From Bacteroidota bacterium (lineage in GTDB: Bacteria > Bacteroidota > Bacteroidia > Flavobacteriales_D > Sanyastnellaceae), in the NCBI GenBank assembly GCA_027622975.1, contig JAQBVN010000011.1, positions 1-64,000 on the forward strand: a DNA stretch of 64,000 nt. The letters are read 5' to 3'. Shown one piece after another: positions 27,308 to 36,431 of the stretch (position 1 is its first letter; every line of letters begins with the position of its first letter). Made by a program: the position numbers and the translations under genes. Under the pieces are notes generated by a model that was not told the DNA's origin, did no database searches, and saw nothing but the letters and a program-made list of their open reading frames with translations.

Positions 27308-28269
27308 GCGGCGTGTGGTTCAGTCGATGACGTTTTTCGTTGGGCCTGCTTTTCGGCATAGGCTGCCGCAGCTTCCCTGACCCATGCTCCACGTTCATGC
27401 GCTGATCGGCGGGCAGCGAGTCGTTCTTTGTTGCAGGGGCCGTTTCCTTGAACAACCTCTTGAAACTCGGTCCAATCAATGGGTCCAAAGTCGTGATGAC
27501 CTCGCTCCTCATTCCAACGGAGATCTGGATCGGGGATGGTCAAACCAAGCAATTCGGCCTGTGGCACAGTCATGTCCACAAATTTTTGACGCAACTCATC
27601 GTTGGAGAACCTCTTGATGTTCCATTTCATGCTTTGGGCAGAGTGTGGTGATTCTGCGTCGCTTGGTCCAAACATCATCAAGGAAGGCCACCACCATCGA
27701 TTCAAGGCATCCTGAGCCATGGCACGCTGGTCTGCTGTGCCTTGGGCCATGGTGAGCATGATCTGAAAGCCCTGACGCTGATGAAAACTTTCTTCCTTGC
27801 ACACGCGGACCATGGCCCTCGCGTAGGGACCGTAGCTGCATTTGCACAAAGGCACCTGGTTCATGATGGCAGCTCCATCCACAAGCCAACCAATGGCACC
27901 CATGTCGGCCCAATTCAAGGTGGGGTAGTTGAAAATCGAGCTGTATTTGGCTTTGCCAGAGTGCAAGTCGTCCAACAATTCGTCCCGAGAGACTCCCAAG
28001 GTTTCACAGGCCGAATAGAGATACAAGCCATGACCTGCTTCGTCTTGAACTTTGGCCAAAAGGATGGACTTGCGCTTCAGCGAAGGTGCACGTGTGATCC
28101 AATTGCCCTCCGGCAACATGCCTACAATCTCACTGTGGGCATGTTGGCTGATTTGCCGAATCAAGGTCTTGCGGTACGCATCGGGCATCCAATCTTTGGG
28201 CTCGATTTTTTTCTCATCCGCCACGTAGGCCTCAAAGCGTGCTTCCAAGTTCATTTCTACAGGACTCAT
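27304..28269 (-). CDS. paaA: 1,2-phenylacetyl-CoA epoxidase catalytic subunit PaaA
   Basis: 321 residues from the ATG at 28269. Di-iron ligands appear in the paired helix motifs [14 protein letters not shown] and [13 protein letters not shown], and the WITRAP segment is typical. With PaaB, PaaC and the reductase PaaE it epoxidises the phenylacetyl-CoA ring, the committed step of aerobic phenylacetate breakdown. It heads the minus-strand run; its promoter TAATTTTG lies 15 bases upstream. The later pathway genes paaG, paaZ, paaF, paaH, paaJ and paaK are not in the window. Confidence 0.97.
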   Translation of the reverse strand: MSPVEMNLEARFEAYVADEKKIEPKDWMPDAYRKTLIRQISQHAHSEIVGMLPEGNWITRAPSLKRKSILLAKVQDEAGHGLYLYSACETLGVSRDELLDDLHSGKAKYSSIFNYPTLNWADMGAIGWLVDGAAIMNQVPLCKCSYGPYARAMVRVCKEESFHQRQGFQIMLTMAQGTADQRAMAQDALNRWWWPSLMMFGPSDAESPHSAQSMKWNIKRFSNDELRQKFVDMTVPQAELLGLTIPDPDLRWNEERGHHDFGPIDWTEFQEVVQGNGPCNKERLAARRSAHERGAWVREAAAAYAEKQAQRKTSSTEPHAA

Positions 28270-28279
28270 ACGCGCAATT

Positions 28280-28296
28280 TTCCTCAAAATTAGGAA
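28280..28296. promoter_or_regulatory. paaA -7 element inside a short dyad
   Basis: On the minus strand TAATTTTG (28292-28285) is a perfect TAnnTTTG element. It is enclosed by a dyad TTCCT-N7-AGGAA (28280-28296), which could be a regulator site controlling paaABCD-I. Confidence 0.4.
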
Positions 28297-28353
28297 GATG
28301 CCGGCCCGTTGCGATTGATGACACTCACAATGTGCCCAAACGGGGGTGTGGAC

Positions 28354-28361
28354 TACTTTCG
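28354..28361 (+). promoter_or_regulatory. -7-like element of paaE
   Basis: TACTTTCG, one mismatch from TAnnTTTG, five bases before the ATG at 28367. Confidence 0.4.
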
Positions 28362-28366
28362 CGTTC

Positions 28367-29437
28367 ATGACACGATTTCACAATGTGCAAGTGCAGGCGG
28401 TCGAAAGAGAAACGTCCGACAGCGTGGTTGTCACCTTGGCGATTCCTCCCGCCCTGCAATCCGAATTTCAATTTGCATCGGGTCAGTACTTGACGTTGAA
28501 AGCGAACATCGGAGGGCAAGAGGTTCGTCGGAGCTATTCCTTGTGTTCAGCTCCCGCTGAAGGAACTTGGAAAGTTGGCATCAAGAAGGTTCCGGGCGGC
28601 GTGTTCTCGACGTTTGCCAACGAGGAATTGTCCGCAGGGGCGATGCTCGACGTGATGGCTCCCCAGGGGAGGTTTGTGCTGAGAGAAGGGCAGGGGTTGC
28701 ACCATGTAGGATTTGCCGCAGGATCGGGCATCACACCCATCCTGAGTCAAATCACCGAAGCGCTCACCAAGGACAGCGAGGCGACCTTTACCTTGTTCTA
28801 TGCCAACAAAACTGCGGCTTCAACCATGTTCAGGGAAGCGCTCCAAGACTTGAAAGATCGGCATTTGGATCGCCTTCGACTGTTCTACCTCCTGACGCGC
28901 GAGCCGGTCGATGCGGAGTTGTTGTCCGGTCGCCTCGACGGGGATCGCTGCGCGAAATTGCTCTCCACCTTTTTTCAAGGCCAAACACCCGACGCAGCGT
29001 ATCTCTGCGGTCCTGAGCCCATGATTTTGGCTTGTCGCGACGCGTTGGTGGCTCATGGGATGCCCGAGTCGGAGGTGAGGTTTGAGTTGTTCACCACCCC
29101 TGGCGATGCCACAGCCAATCAAGTGGCGGAAAAGCACACGGGTGATTCGGGTGATTCTGTGGCCATGCAGGTGGTGTTGGACGGAGTGACCACAACGCTT
29201 GAATTGCCGAGAAACCAGAACATGCTCGACGCGGCCTTGGACGCTGGTTTGGATGCACCCTACAGTTGTTTAGGAGGCGTCTGTTGCACGTGCCGGGCCA
29301 AACTCGTGTCGGGCAAAGCCTCCATGAAAGTGAATTTCGCTTTGGAGCCAGGAGAGGTGGAGCGTGGATTTGTGTTGTCCTGTCAAGCCCATGTGGTCGA
29401 TGATGAGCCGGTCGTGTTGGATTACGACCAACAGTAA
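28367..29437 (+). CDS. paaE: Phenylacetyl-CoA epoxidase reductase PaaE
   Basis: 356 residues from the ATG at 28367. Order: FAD domain with [11 protein letters not shown](P)H domain with [12 protein letters not shown] and YLCGPEPMI, then a plant-type [2Fe-2S] ferredoxin domain (about 270-356) with C-x4-C-x2-C in CLGGVCCTC and a distant Cys in LSCQA. It passes electrons from NADPH to the PaaA di-iron centre. It is divergent from paaABCD-I across a 97-base gap, whereas in E. coli it is in the same operon. A strong terminator follows. Confidence 0.96.
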   Translation: MTRFHNVQVQAVERETSDSVVVTLAIPPALQSEFQFASGQYLTLKANIGGQEVRRSYSLCSAPAEGTWKVGIKKVPGGVFSTFANEELSAGAMLDVMAPQGRFVLREGQGLHHVGFAAGSGITPILSQITEALTKDSEATFTLFYANKTAASTMFREALQDLKDRHLDRLRLFYLLTREPVDAELLSGRLDGDRCAKLLSTFFQGQTPDAAYLCGPEPMILACRDALVAHGMPESEVRFELFTTPGDATANQVAEKHTGDSGDSVAMQVVLDGVTTTLELPRNQNMLDAALDAGLDAPYSCLGGVCCTCRAKLVSGKASMKVNFALEPGEVERGFVLSCQAHVVDDEPVVLDYDQQ

Positions 29438-29505
29438 CCCGGGTGGTTGGCGGTTCCTGCACGGTGTGTCAAGGGATGAAGTGCAGGGGCGCTTGATGCC
29501 ACAAC

Positions 29506-29529
29506 AAAGGGCCGCGGTTGCGGCCCTTT
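29506..29529. terminator. Bidirectional rho-independent terminator
   Basis: A ten-base stem AAAGGGCCGC / GCGGCCCTTT with a GGTT loop, between the convergent ends of paaE and the T9SS cargo gene. Confidence 0.85.
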
Positions 29530-29582
29530 GAAATTCAATCAGGGTGATACATCGGGGCTTTCGCCCCCACCAAACGATGGGC

Positions 29583-32033
29583 TCAACGTCCCTTGATCCA
29601 CGTCCCTTGCTTCAGGTTCGTACCCTGGGTGGCTCGGATGATGTACATGCCGTCAGCCCAAGAGGAGGCGTCAAACGTCCACAACGGTGTCTCAACGCCA
29701 CGTGTCTTGATGGTTTCGAGAACCACCTTCCCCGTGACATCCACAATTCTCACCACCACGGGCTCGTGAAAGTCAAAATCATCACCTAACACGTTGACTT
29801 CGCCGTCTCCCGGGTTGGGGTAGGGCTGCCACATGACTGTCCCGTCGTATCCCCCTGGCTGGCCACCGAAGTCGTCTTGACCATCACACGAAGCTCCGAT
29901 GCCTATGGTTTGGCTTTCGAACGATCCAGTGGCCATGGTCATGGTGCCGACAGACTCACCGTTGACCCACATCTCGGCCCATGCACCGTTCCATCCATCT
30001 CCAAAGCTGTCGTGCATTTCCACGGTGTAGCATCCTGCAGGGACACATCCCTGCATGGCACCGGTGTACCCATTCATCTCCATGAGAATGTTTCCCTCGT
30101 CGTTGAGGACCAACAGGGAGACCTCGCTTGGCCAGATGCCTCCATTGAGGATGAGCAGCACGTCCTCCATGTCTTCACAAATGCTTGGATAGATGCAGGA
30201 ACCGTCGTCTTCGAGGGCGCTGGGGTCGTAGTTCAACGCCGCTGGATCGGTGCATCCAAACCCAGGATTTTCAGTGTAAACACAGGATCCGTCGTCGTAC
30301 GTGGCGAAGGGGTTGTAGTTGATGGCCGCTGGATCTGTGCATCCAAACATGTCATTTCCTGTGGGGTCATCACCACATGTCCCATCGAGCGAGAATTCGA
30401 CCGTGTTGAGCGTTTGGCCTGGATCCAAATCTTCATGAATCAAATCGTAGTACCCATTGGAAATCCAGAAATATCCACCGTTCCATCCCAATCCTTGACC
30501 ACTTAGATCCGTGAGGGTGGCAGTGTAGCACGTGCTGTCCTGCAAACAAATGTCCAGATATACGATGGCAAAATCTCCAAAGCCAACTTGGGAATACACC
30601 ACTGTTCCGTCGTCACTCGTGATTTCGAGTCCAACGTTGTCACCTCCAGAAAATGTACACACGTACATCTGAGCTGGCGTACCCTCCTCACATTGGAACG
30701 GATATTGGCAGGATCCGTCGTCCACCGTGGCTGTGACATTGAAATTCAAGGCCTCGGGGTCGGTGCAACCGGGAAGCGTGAGTTCGCATCCTTCGGTTTC
30801 TACGCCGATTGCGCAGGCCGCTTGGTACTGTCCTTCCGGAACGGAGTAGTTCGTCGTCGTGCCGTTGAAGGTCACGTTGACGCTGCCCGTGCCGGGAGCC
30901 CAGCCGTAGTCGCTCAAGATGAAATTGTAGCAGCCTGGCGCAACGCATCCGTATGCGTTGGCTTGCTGGAATTGGTCGTACGTGAACACAAGGTCGACGT
31001 ACGATCCGCTTGAAGTCGTCAACGACCACCACAACGTGGCGCCAAAACCAAGCTCGATCAAGGAATCGGGTGAGACAGTCTCCACGCTCAACAGCGTTTC
31101 ACCCTCACCGCACAAGGGGAGTGAGACGCACGACCCGTCGTCGTTAGTGGCCTCCGGGTTGTAGTTGAGGGCCTCGGGGTCCGTGCAGCCCCAAACGGGT
31201 TGGTCGGAGCAATCGCCTTCCCAGGCAATCCATGCGCCGACGCAGTTCGCTTCGCAAGCGTTGTTGAACGTCACGTAATCTCCCGTGAGGTAGTCGTAAC
31301 CGCACACAGGGTCAAACACGTCGTCACATTCGCAAGGGTAGAGGCAGGATCCGTCGTCGGTGTCGGCGTCAGGGTTGAAGTTGAGGGCCTCGGGGTCAGT
31401 GCAACCGTAAGTTGGCAGGTTGCTGCAGTCGCCAAATCCGACGATTTGGAATGCTTGGGCACAAAACGCTTCGCAGAGGTTGGGAAAGGTCTCGAGTGTG
31501 CCGTCAAATAAAATGGCGCAGACGGGGTCGACCAAGTCCTCGCACTCGCACTCGTAAATGCACGACCCGTTGTCCAACGTGGCGGATGGATTGAAATTGA
31601 AGGCAGCCGGGTCGGTGCAACCTTCGAGGTCCACCGCAGTTTCTTCGCAGCCCTCGCCGTACCCAAGAACCACGGATTGTCCGTTGCCTTGTTCGAGGCT
31701 GAATTCCCCAAGATACACACCTGTGGCAGGGAGGTAGATTTCCAGGTAGGCCCCGTTCCAGCCGTCGCCAAACGAATCGACCATGTCCAAGACGAGGCAT
31801 CCCGAGACGTTGTCCAAGCAGAACGTGCTGGAGCTCACCCCATAATCTTCCGTACCAAAACCTTGGGCCAAAATGCCGTTGTCGTCCGAGACGGTGTAGC
31901 TCACTTCTTCGGACCACGATCCCGTGTACAGGGTGGCGATGGCTTCTACAGAACAAGCTTGGGACAAAGCGGCTGGTCCTGAAAATCCGAGGACTATCAG
32001 GGCCAACATGGCGAGTTTAAACATGCGATTCAT
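29583..32033 (-). CDS. T9SS-exported protein with Kazal-like domains and GCTDP repeats
   Basis: 816 residues from the ATG at 32033, with a signal peptide ending near ALSQ. Order: a DSFGDGWNG beta module (86-102), six GCTDP-type repeats of 21 residues ending GSC (from 138 to 613), two Kazal-like inhibitor domains (about 161-203 and 234-275, with DPVCAIL and DPVCGYD cores), further beta modules (GLGWNGG near 515, DSFGDGWNG near 675), then a C-terminal T9SS type A sorting domain (from YPNP, about 738, to LKQGTWIKGR). The GCTDP unit is common in marine Bacteroidota exoproteins and may bind calcium (inference from its Asp-rich loop). The Kazal-like domains could act as protease inhibitors or as adhesive folds. 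Confidence 0.9.
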   Translation of the reverse strand: MNRMFKLAMLALIVLGFSGPAALSQACSVEAIATLYTGSWSEEVSYTVSDDNGILAQGFGTEDYGVSSSTFCLDNVSGCLVLDMVDSFGDGWNGAYLEIYLPATGVYLGEFSLEQGNGQSVVLGYGEGCEETAVDLEGCTDPAAFNFNPSATLDNGSCIYECECEDLVDPVCAILFDGTLETFPNLCEAFCAQAFQIVGFGDCSNLPTYGCTDPEALNFNPDADTDDGSCLYPCECDDVFDPVCGYDYLTGDYVTFNNACEANCVGAWIAWEGDCSDQPVWGCTDPEALNYNPEATNDDGSCVSLPLCGEGETLLSVETVSPDSLIELGFGATLWWSLTTSSGSYVDLVFTYDQFQQANAYGCVAPGCYNFILSDYGWAPGTGSVNVTFNGTTTNYSVPEGQYQAACAIGVETEGCELTLPGCTDPEALNFNVTATVDDGSCQYPFQCEEGTPAQMYVCTFSGGDNVGLEITSDDGTVVYSQVGFGDFAIVYLDICLQDSTCYTATLTDLSGQGLGWNGGYFWISNGYYDLIHEDLDPGQTLNTVEFSLDGTCGDDPTGNDMFGCTDPAAINYNPFATYDDGSCVYTENPGFGCTDPAALNYDPSALEDDGSCIYPSICEDMEDVLLILNGGIWPSEVSLLVLNDEGNILMEMNGYTGAMQGCVPAGCYTVEMHDSFGDGWNGAWAEMWVNGESVGTMTMATGSFESQTIGIGASCDGQDDFGGQPGGYDGTVMWQPYPNPGDGEVNVLGDDFDFHEPVVVRIVDVTGKVVLETIKTRGVETPLWTFDASSWADGMYIIRATQGTNLKQGTWIKGR
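30195..31622 (-). repeat. Six GCTDP-DDGSC coding repeats
   Basis: Six 63-base units within the T9SS cargo gene, each coding GCTDPxAxNxNPxAxxDDGSC with variation. They are dispersed, separated by Kazal-like or beta modules, not in tandem. Confidence 0.85.
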
Positions 32034-32098
32034 GATGCAGGGCGTCGATTTGTTTCGAAGCAAAAACACTTGCCAAGCCAGAAGGTTGCATCGGGGCC

Positions 32099-33991
32099 TC
32101 AAGCGCGCTCAGAGAGCTCCAACCAGCGCATCTCGGCCGCGTCCAAATCGGAAGTCACGGCGCCCAGTTCTTCGCCGAGCTTGCGCATGTTCTCGTGATT
32201 GAGCTCTGTTTGCAATTGCGTGGACAGGCCATCTCGACGTTTTTCAAGCTCGGCGATTCGGGCCTCGAGCCCTTCGTATTCCAAACGTTCCTTGTAGCTC
32301 AAGCGCGCACTGTAATCCCCCTTGATGGATGTGGCCTGGGGTGAGGTAGAGGCCACTTTGGTTGCTGCAGCCTCGGCTTGGGCGCGTTTGACTTCTTCCG
32401 ACCGTTGCGCTCGATACTGGCTGTAGTTGCCCGGATAGTCCCGAACGGTGGTTTGGCCTGATTCTCCGAGCACCCACACGTGATCGACGAGCTTGTCCAT
32501 GAAATAGCGATCGTGCGACACGACGACCAGGCAGCCGGAGAAGTCCATCAAGAATTCCTCGAGGACGGAGAGCGTGAAAATGTCGAGGTCGTTGGTGGGC
32601 TCGTCCATGACCAAGAAATTTGGGTTGCGCATCAAAATGCGCAGCAGGTGCAATCTTTTGCGTTCCCCTCCACTCAACAGCCGCACGTGCTGGTGATGCA
32701 TGGCATGGGGAAAGAGGAACCTTTCGAGGAGCTGGGCTGCCGTGAGTTTGGCCCCACCTTTCAGGGGAATCCAATCAGCGATGTCTCTGACGGCATCAAT
32801 GACCTTCCAATCTTCGTTGAACGAGCCTCCTTCTTGGGTGTAATGACCAAAGACGACGGTTTCCCCAACGACGACCTTCCCGGCATCCGGCATATCCTGT
32901 CCGAGAATCATATTCAACAGGGTGGACTTGCCCGTGCCATTTCTGCCTACAATGCCGATGCGTTCACCGCGCTTGAAGTGGTGGGTGAATCCTTCCACGA
33001 GGATCCGTCCGTCGAAACCTCTCTTGATTTTGTGCAGTTCGACGATTTTGCTTCCCAACCGTTCAGGGATGATTGTCAAGTGCAACGGGTCTTCTTGAAG
33101 GCGCTTAGCCGCTGCGGCTTTGATGTCTTCAAAACGATCCAATCGGCTTTTGCTCTTGGTGGTTCTCGCAGAGGGAGTGGCCCGAACCCATTCGAGCTCC
33201 CGTTTCATGTGGGTTCTTGCCCGTTCCTGAACTGCCAAGGCATTGGCACGCCTTTCCTCCCTTTTTTCGAGGAAGTAGCTGAAGTTTCCCTGGTAGCTGT
33301 GCAGGGTGTGGTCGTCAAGTTCAAGGATCCGGTCGCAGACATTTTCCAAGAAGTAGCGGTCGTGGGTGACCATCAGGATGGTGGTGCCCATGGAGGCCAA
33401 ACGCTGTTCCAACCATGAAATCATGTCGAGATCGAGGTGGTTGGTGGGTTCGTCGAGGACTATGAAGTCGGGCGCTTCGAGCAGGACCTGGGCAAGAGCG
33501 ACGCGCCTTTTTTCGCCACCGCTGAGCTTTCCAACGGTTCTGTCGAGTTGGTGGAGGTTGAGTTGGCCGAGGATTTCACGGGCTCTTGCCTCGAAATTCC
33601 ATGCTTGGGTGGCGTCCATGGCGTCGCAAGCGCGTTGAAGGGCATCACCTTCGGAACCCTCTGCAAGGACACGCTCATAATTGCGAAGCGCGTGCACGGC
33701 TGGACTATCACCAATGTAAAGGGTGTCTAGAATGGTGGCATCCGGCAGAAGCTCGAGTTCCTGCCTGAGGTGGCCATGCCGCACCCCGCTTCCAAAAACG
33801 ACGCGACCACTGTCCGCTGGTTCATTGCCACAAATGGCGCGCAGCAGCGTCGACTTTCCCGATCCGTTGCGAGCCACAAGTGCCACGCGCTCACCTTCCT
33901 GAACCCCGAAGGTCAGGTCCTTGAAAAGAAGCCTTTCCCCATAGGTCTTGGTGAGTCCTTCCACGGAAAGTACATTTCGCGTCAACGCCAT
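32099..33991 (-). CDS. ABC-F family ATPase (Uup-like)
   Basis: 630 residues with two ABC domains and no TM helices. First domain: Walker A ARNGSGKST, signature LSGGEKRRV, Walker B FIVLDEPTNHLD. Second: GRNGTGKST, LSGGERKRLH, FLVMDEPTNDLD. The C-terminal tail (from about 560) is a coiled coil with YKERLEYEGLEARIAELEKR, as in Uup. ABC-F proteins act on ribosomes or branched DNA intermediates rather than in transport. The start is preceded by a perfect TACCTTTG element four bases away. Confidence 0.95.
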   Translation of the reverse strand: MALTRNVLSVEGLTKTYGERLLFKDLTFGVQEGERVALVARNGSGKSTLLRAICGNEPADSGRVVFGSGVRHGHLRQELELLPDATILDTLYIGDSPAVHALRNYERVLAEGSEGDALQRACDAMDATQAWNFEARAREILGQLNLHQLDRTVGKLSGGEKRRVALAQVLLEAPDFIVLDEPTNHLDLDMISWLEQRLASMGTTILMVTHDRYFLENVCDRILELDDHTLHSYQGNFSYFLEKREERRANALAVQERARTHMKRELEWVRATPSARTTKSKSRLDRFEDIKAAAAKRLQEDPLHLTIIPERLGSKIVELHKIKRGFDGRILVEGFTHHFKRGERIGIVGRNGTGKSTLLNMILGQDMPDAGKVVVGETVVFGHYTQEGGSFNEDWKVIDAVRDIADWIPLKGGAKLTAAQLLERFLFPHAMHHQHVRLLSGGERKRLHLLRILMRNPNFLVMDEPTNDLDIFTLSVLEEFLMDFSGCLVVVSHDRYFMDKLVDHVWVLGESGQTTVRDYPGNYSQYRAQRSEEVKRAQAEAAATKVASTSPQATSIKGDYSARLSYKERLEYEGLEARIAELEKRRDGLSTQLQTELNHENMRKLGEELGAVTSDLDAAEMRWLELSERA

Positions 33992-33995
33992 GGCT

Positions 33996-34003
33996 CAAAG
34001 GTA
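33996..34003 (-). promoter_or_regulatory. -7 element of the ABC-F gene
   Basis: TACCTTTG on the minus strand, four bases before the ATG at 33991. Confidence 0.65.
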
Positions 34004-34049
34004 GCGGGGAGGAGAGGAGGCTCGATGCCGAACAGCCGTTTTCTCAGCG

Positions 34050-34057
34050 TAAGTTTG
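34050..34057 (+). promoter_or_regulatory. -7 element of the ElaA-like gene
   Basis: TAAGTTTG, a perfect match, four bases before the ATG at 34062. It is back-to-back with the ABC-F promoter in a 70-base gap. Confidence 0.65.
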
Positions 34058-34061
34058 GCCC

Positions 34062-34535
34062 ATGTCTGACCCAACGACATGGCATCTTTCAACTTGGTCT
34101 GAATTGACCCGTGATGCCTTTCATGGCATCGAACGATTGAGGCTCGACGTGTTTGTGCTGGAACAAGATTGCGTCTACAGTGACTTGGACGGCAAGGACC
34201 TGCGCTCCCTTCATTTGTGGGCGGAGGACCGTGACGTGATGAAGGGACATGCTGTGGCAGCCTATGCACGGTTGGTGTCTCCCGGAGTGAGCTACCAAGA
34301 ACCGAGCATCGGAAGGGTGGTGACCCGCCAAGATCGCAGGGGAGAAGGTTTGGGACGTGACTTGATGAATCGAGCCATCCAAGCGTGTTCGGACGTGTGG
34401 CCCGACCTCGGCATTCGAATCTCAGCCCAGTGCTATTTGCAGGGTTTCTACGAGAGTTTGGGCTTCGTTCCCGTGGGCAATCCCTACCTCGAGGATGGCC
34501 TGCCGCACATCCAAATGCTTCGCTCGGCCCGCTGA
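34062..34535 (+). CDS. GNAT-family N-acetyltransferase, ElaA-like
   Basis: 157 residues. The segment RLDVFVLEQDCVYSDLDGKDLRSLHLW is typical of ElaA, and the acetyl-CoA loop is RVVTRQDRRGEGLGRDLM. The end, YLQGFYESLGFVPVGNPYLEDGLPHIQML, matches the family. Substrate unknown. It converges with pyrG with only seven bases between the two stops. Confidence 0.92.
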   Translation: MSDPTTWHLSTWSELTRDAFHGIERLRLDVFVLEQDCVYSDLDGKDLRSLHLWAEDRDVMKGHAVAAYARLVSPGVSYQEPSIGRVVTRQDRRGEGLGRDLMNRAIQACSDVWPDLGIRISAQCYLQGFYESLGFVPVGNPYLEDGLPHIQMLRSAR

Positions 34536-34542
34536 AGAGGGT

Positions 34543-36267
34543 TCAGTCCCTTGGTTGAGAAGTCTCTCTCTCCCAGGATTCATTTTTGCCAGATGCAGGG
34601 GGTGCGTCGGCATCTTCATGGTCCATGGCCGCTTGGACGAAAGAAACGAACAGGGGGTGGGGATTGAGCACAGTGGACGCGTATTCCGGGTGGAATTGAG
34701 ATGCCACGAAATAGGGGTGGTTGGGTACCTCCACAATTTCCACCAAACCGTTGTCCGGATTGATGCCTGTCGCCACCATTCCAGCTGACTCGAAATCAGC
34801 GAGGTAGGCGTTGTTGAATTCGTAGCGATGGCGATGTCGCTCACCCACCTCCTTCTGGTGTCCGTAAGCGGCATGAGCTTTGGAACCTTCTTTCAGGGAG
34901 CATGGATATTCCCCCAACCGCATCGTGCCCCCCATGTTGGTGATGGACTTCTGCTCAGCCATCAAATCGATGACTGGTTGGGAAGTGTATTCTTTGATTT
35001 CCGTAGAATGCGCATCCTTCAGGCCAAGGACATTTCTGGCAAATTCAATGACGGCGCACTGCATTCCCAAGCAGATCCCAAAGAAGGGAATGCCTTCCGT
35101 TCGGGCATGGCGAATGGCAAGGAGCTTGCCATCAATGCCTCGAGACCCAAACCCGGGAGCCACCAAAATGCCATGAAGGCCAGCGAGTCGCGAGGTGGCA
35201 TTCTCGGCCGTCACGGTTTCACTGTGAATCCAATCCACGTCGATGTGGGCTTCCAAGAGGGCACCGGCATGATCCAATGCTTCTGCAATGCTTTTGTAGC
35301 TATCCTTCAACTCGACGTATTTCCCAACCAATCCTATGCGGACGTGGCGTTTGGGATTCTTGTATCGGTGAAGGAAATCCTTCCATTCGGTCAGGTTGGC
35401 TTCGGTGTCATCTGCTTGCATCCCCAACTTGCGCAGCACAACCTCATCAAACCGCTCTTCCTGCATCAACAAAGGCACGTCATAGATGGTGTCAGCATCG
35501 ATGCTCTCAATGACTGCGTTGGGTGCCACGTTGCAAAATCGAGCGAGCTTGGTGCGCACGCTCGGGGGCAGAGGATGCTCTGTTCGACACACCAACACAT
35601 CGGGTTGCACCCCGAATTCAAGCAATTGCTTCACGGAGTGCTGGGTGGGTTTGGTTTTCAATTCACCTGCAGCAGACAAATACGGGACCAAGGTCAAATG
35701 CACGACCAGGGTATCCTCGGGGCATTCCCACTTCATCTGACGGACCGCCTCGATGTACGGAAGGGACTCAATGTCCCCCACGGTGCCCCCAATCTCCGTG
35801 ATGACAAAATCGTAATCCGTCTTGGACCCGAGGATTTGCACGCATCGCTTGATTTCGTCCGTGATGTGAGGGATGATTTGTACCGTCTTCCCTAGGTATT
35901 CCCCGCGGCGTTCCTTGTCAATGACACTTTGGTAAATGCGACCGGTGGTGATGTTGTTGGCTTGGGTGGTTTGGACATTCAAAAAGCGCTCGTAGTGACC
36001 GAGGTCCAAATCCGTTTCAGCCCCATCCACAGTGACGTAGCACTCTCCGTGCTCATAAGGGTTGAGGGTGCCTGGATCCACATTGATGTAGGGATCGAGT
36101 TTTTGGATGGTGACGCGATAGCCTCGGGCCTGCAGGAGTTTGGCCAAAGAAGCACTGACAATGCCCTTGCCCAGGCTGCTGCTCACACCACCTGTCACAA
36201 AAATGTAACGGCTGTTGCGACCGCTTGCGAGCGATTCGATGGAGGAGGAAGAGGAAGGTGAAGGCAT
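34543..36267 (-). CDS. pyrG: CTP synthase
   Basis: 574 residues. The N-terminal amidoligase domain (YIFVTGGVSSSLGKGI, then GTVGDIESLPYIEA) is followed from about residue 300 by a class I glutamine amidotransferase domain with the nucleophile Cys in GICLGMQCA and His-Glu in FHPEY. It makes CTP from UTP and glutamine. The Ser-rich N-terminal leader (MPSPSSSSSIESLASG) is longer than usual. An 18-base palindrome fills the space directly before the ATG, and a TTG-N18-TACCTTTG promoter lies behind it. Confidence 0.97.
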   Translation of the reverse strand: MPSPSSSSSIESLASGRNSRYIFVTGGVSSSLGKGIVSASLAKLLQARGYRVTIQKLDPYINVDPGTLNPYEHGECYVTVDGAETDLDLGHYERFLNVQTTQANNITTGRIYQSVIDKERRGEYLGKTVQIIPHITDEIKRCVQILGSKTDYDFVITEIGGTVGDIESLPYIEAVRQMKWECPEDTLVVHLTLVPYLSAAGELKTKPTQHSVKQLLEFGVQPDVLVCRTEHPLPPSVRTKLARFCNVAPNAVIESIDADTIYDVPLLMQEERFDEVVLRKLGMQADDTEANLTEWKDFLHRYKNPKRHVRIGLVGKYVELKDSYKSIAEALDHAGALLEAHIDVDWIHSETVTAENATSRLAGLHGILVAPGFGSRGIDGKLLAIRHARTEGIPFFGICLGMQCAVIEFARNVLGLKDAHSTEIKEYTSQPVIDLMAEQKSITNMGGTMRLGEYPCSLKEGSKAHAAYGHQKEVGERHRHRYEFNNAYLADFESAGMVATGINPDNGLVEIVEVPNHPYFVASQFHPEYASTVLNPHPLFVSFVQAAMDHEDADAPPASGKNESWERETSQPRD

Positions 36268-36285
36268 ATCCCGTACTTACGGGAT
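36268..36285. promoter_or_regulatory. Palindrome abutting the pyrG start codon
   Basis: ATCCCGTA-CT-TACGGGAT, eight-base arms, ending at the base before the ATG. With the promoter just upstream it would make up nearly the whole pyrG 5' leader. Confidence 0.55.
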
Positions 36286-36286
36286 T

Positions 36287-36315
36287 CAAAGGTAGGTCAA
36301 ACATTTCGTTTGCAA
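36287..36315 (-). promoter_or_regulatory. pyrG promoter
   Basis: On the minus strand a TTG (36315-36313), 18 bases, then TACCTTTG (36294-36287): a good -33/-7 pair. Confidence 0.65.
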
Positions 36316-36431
36316 CCAGACACGCCCGTTGGGAAGTTGTTCACCATTCATTCACCGATTGGGAACCTTGCGTCTCTTTGAGAAACTCGACAGGTTGAAT
36401 GCAGAATCTTGGAGTTCCCCAAGGAGCGCAT

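Noticed and set aside
30195-31622. Possible CRISPR-like or tandem repeat array
   Set aside because: The repeated units are in-frame protein repeats (GCTDP-DDGSC) of varying spacing within one gene, with no constant direct repeats or spacers.
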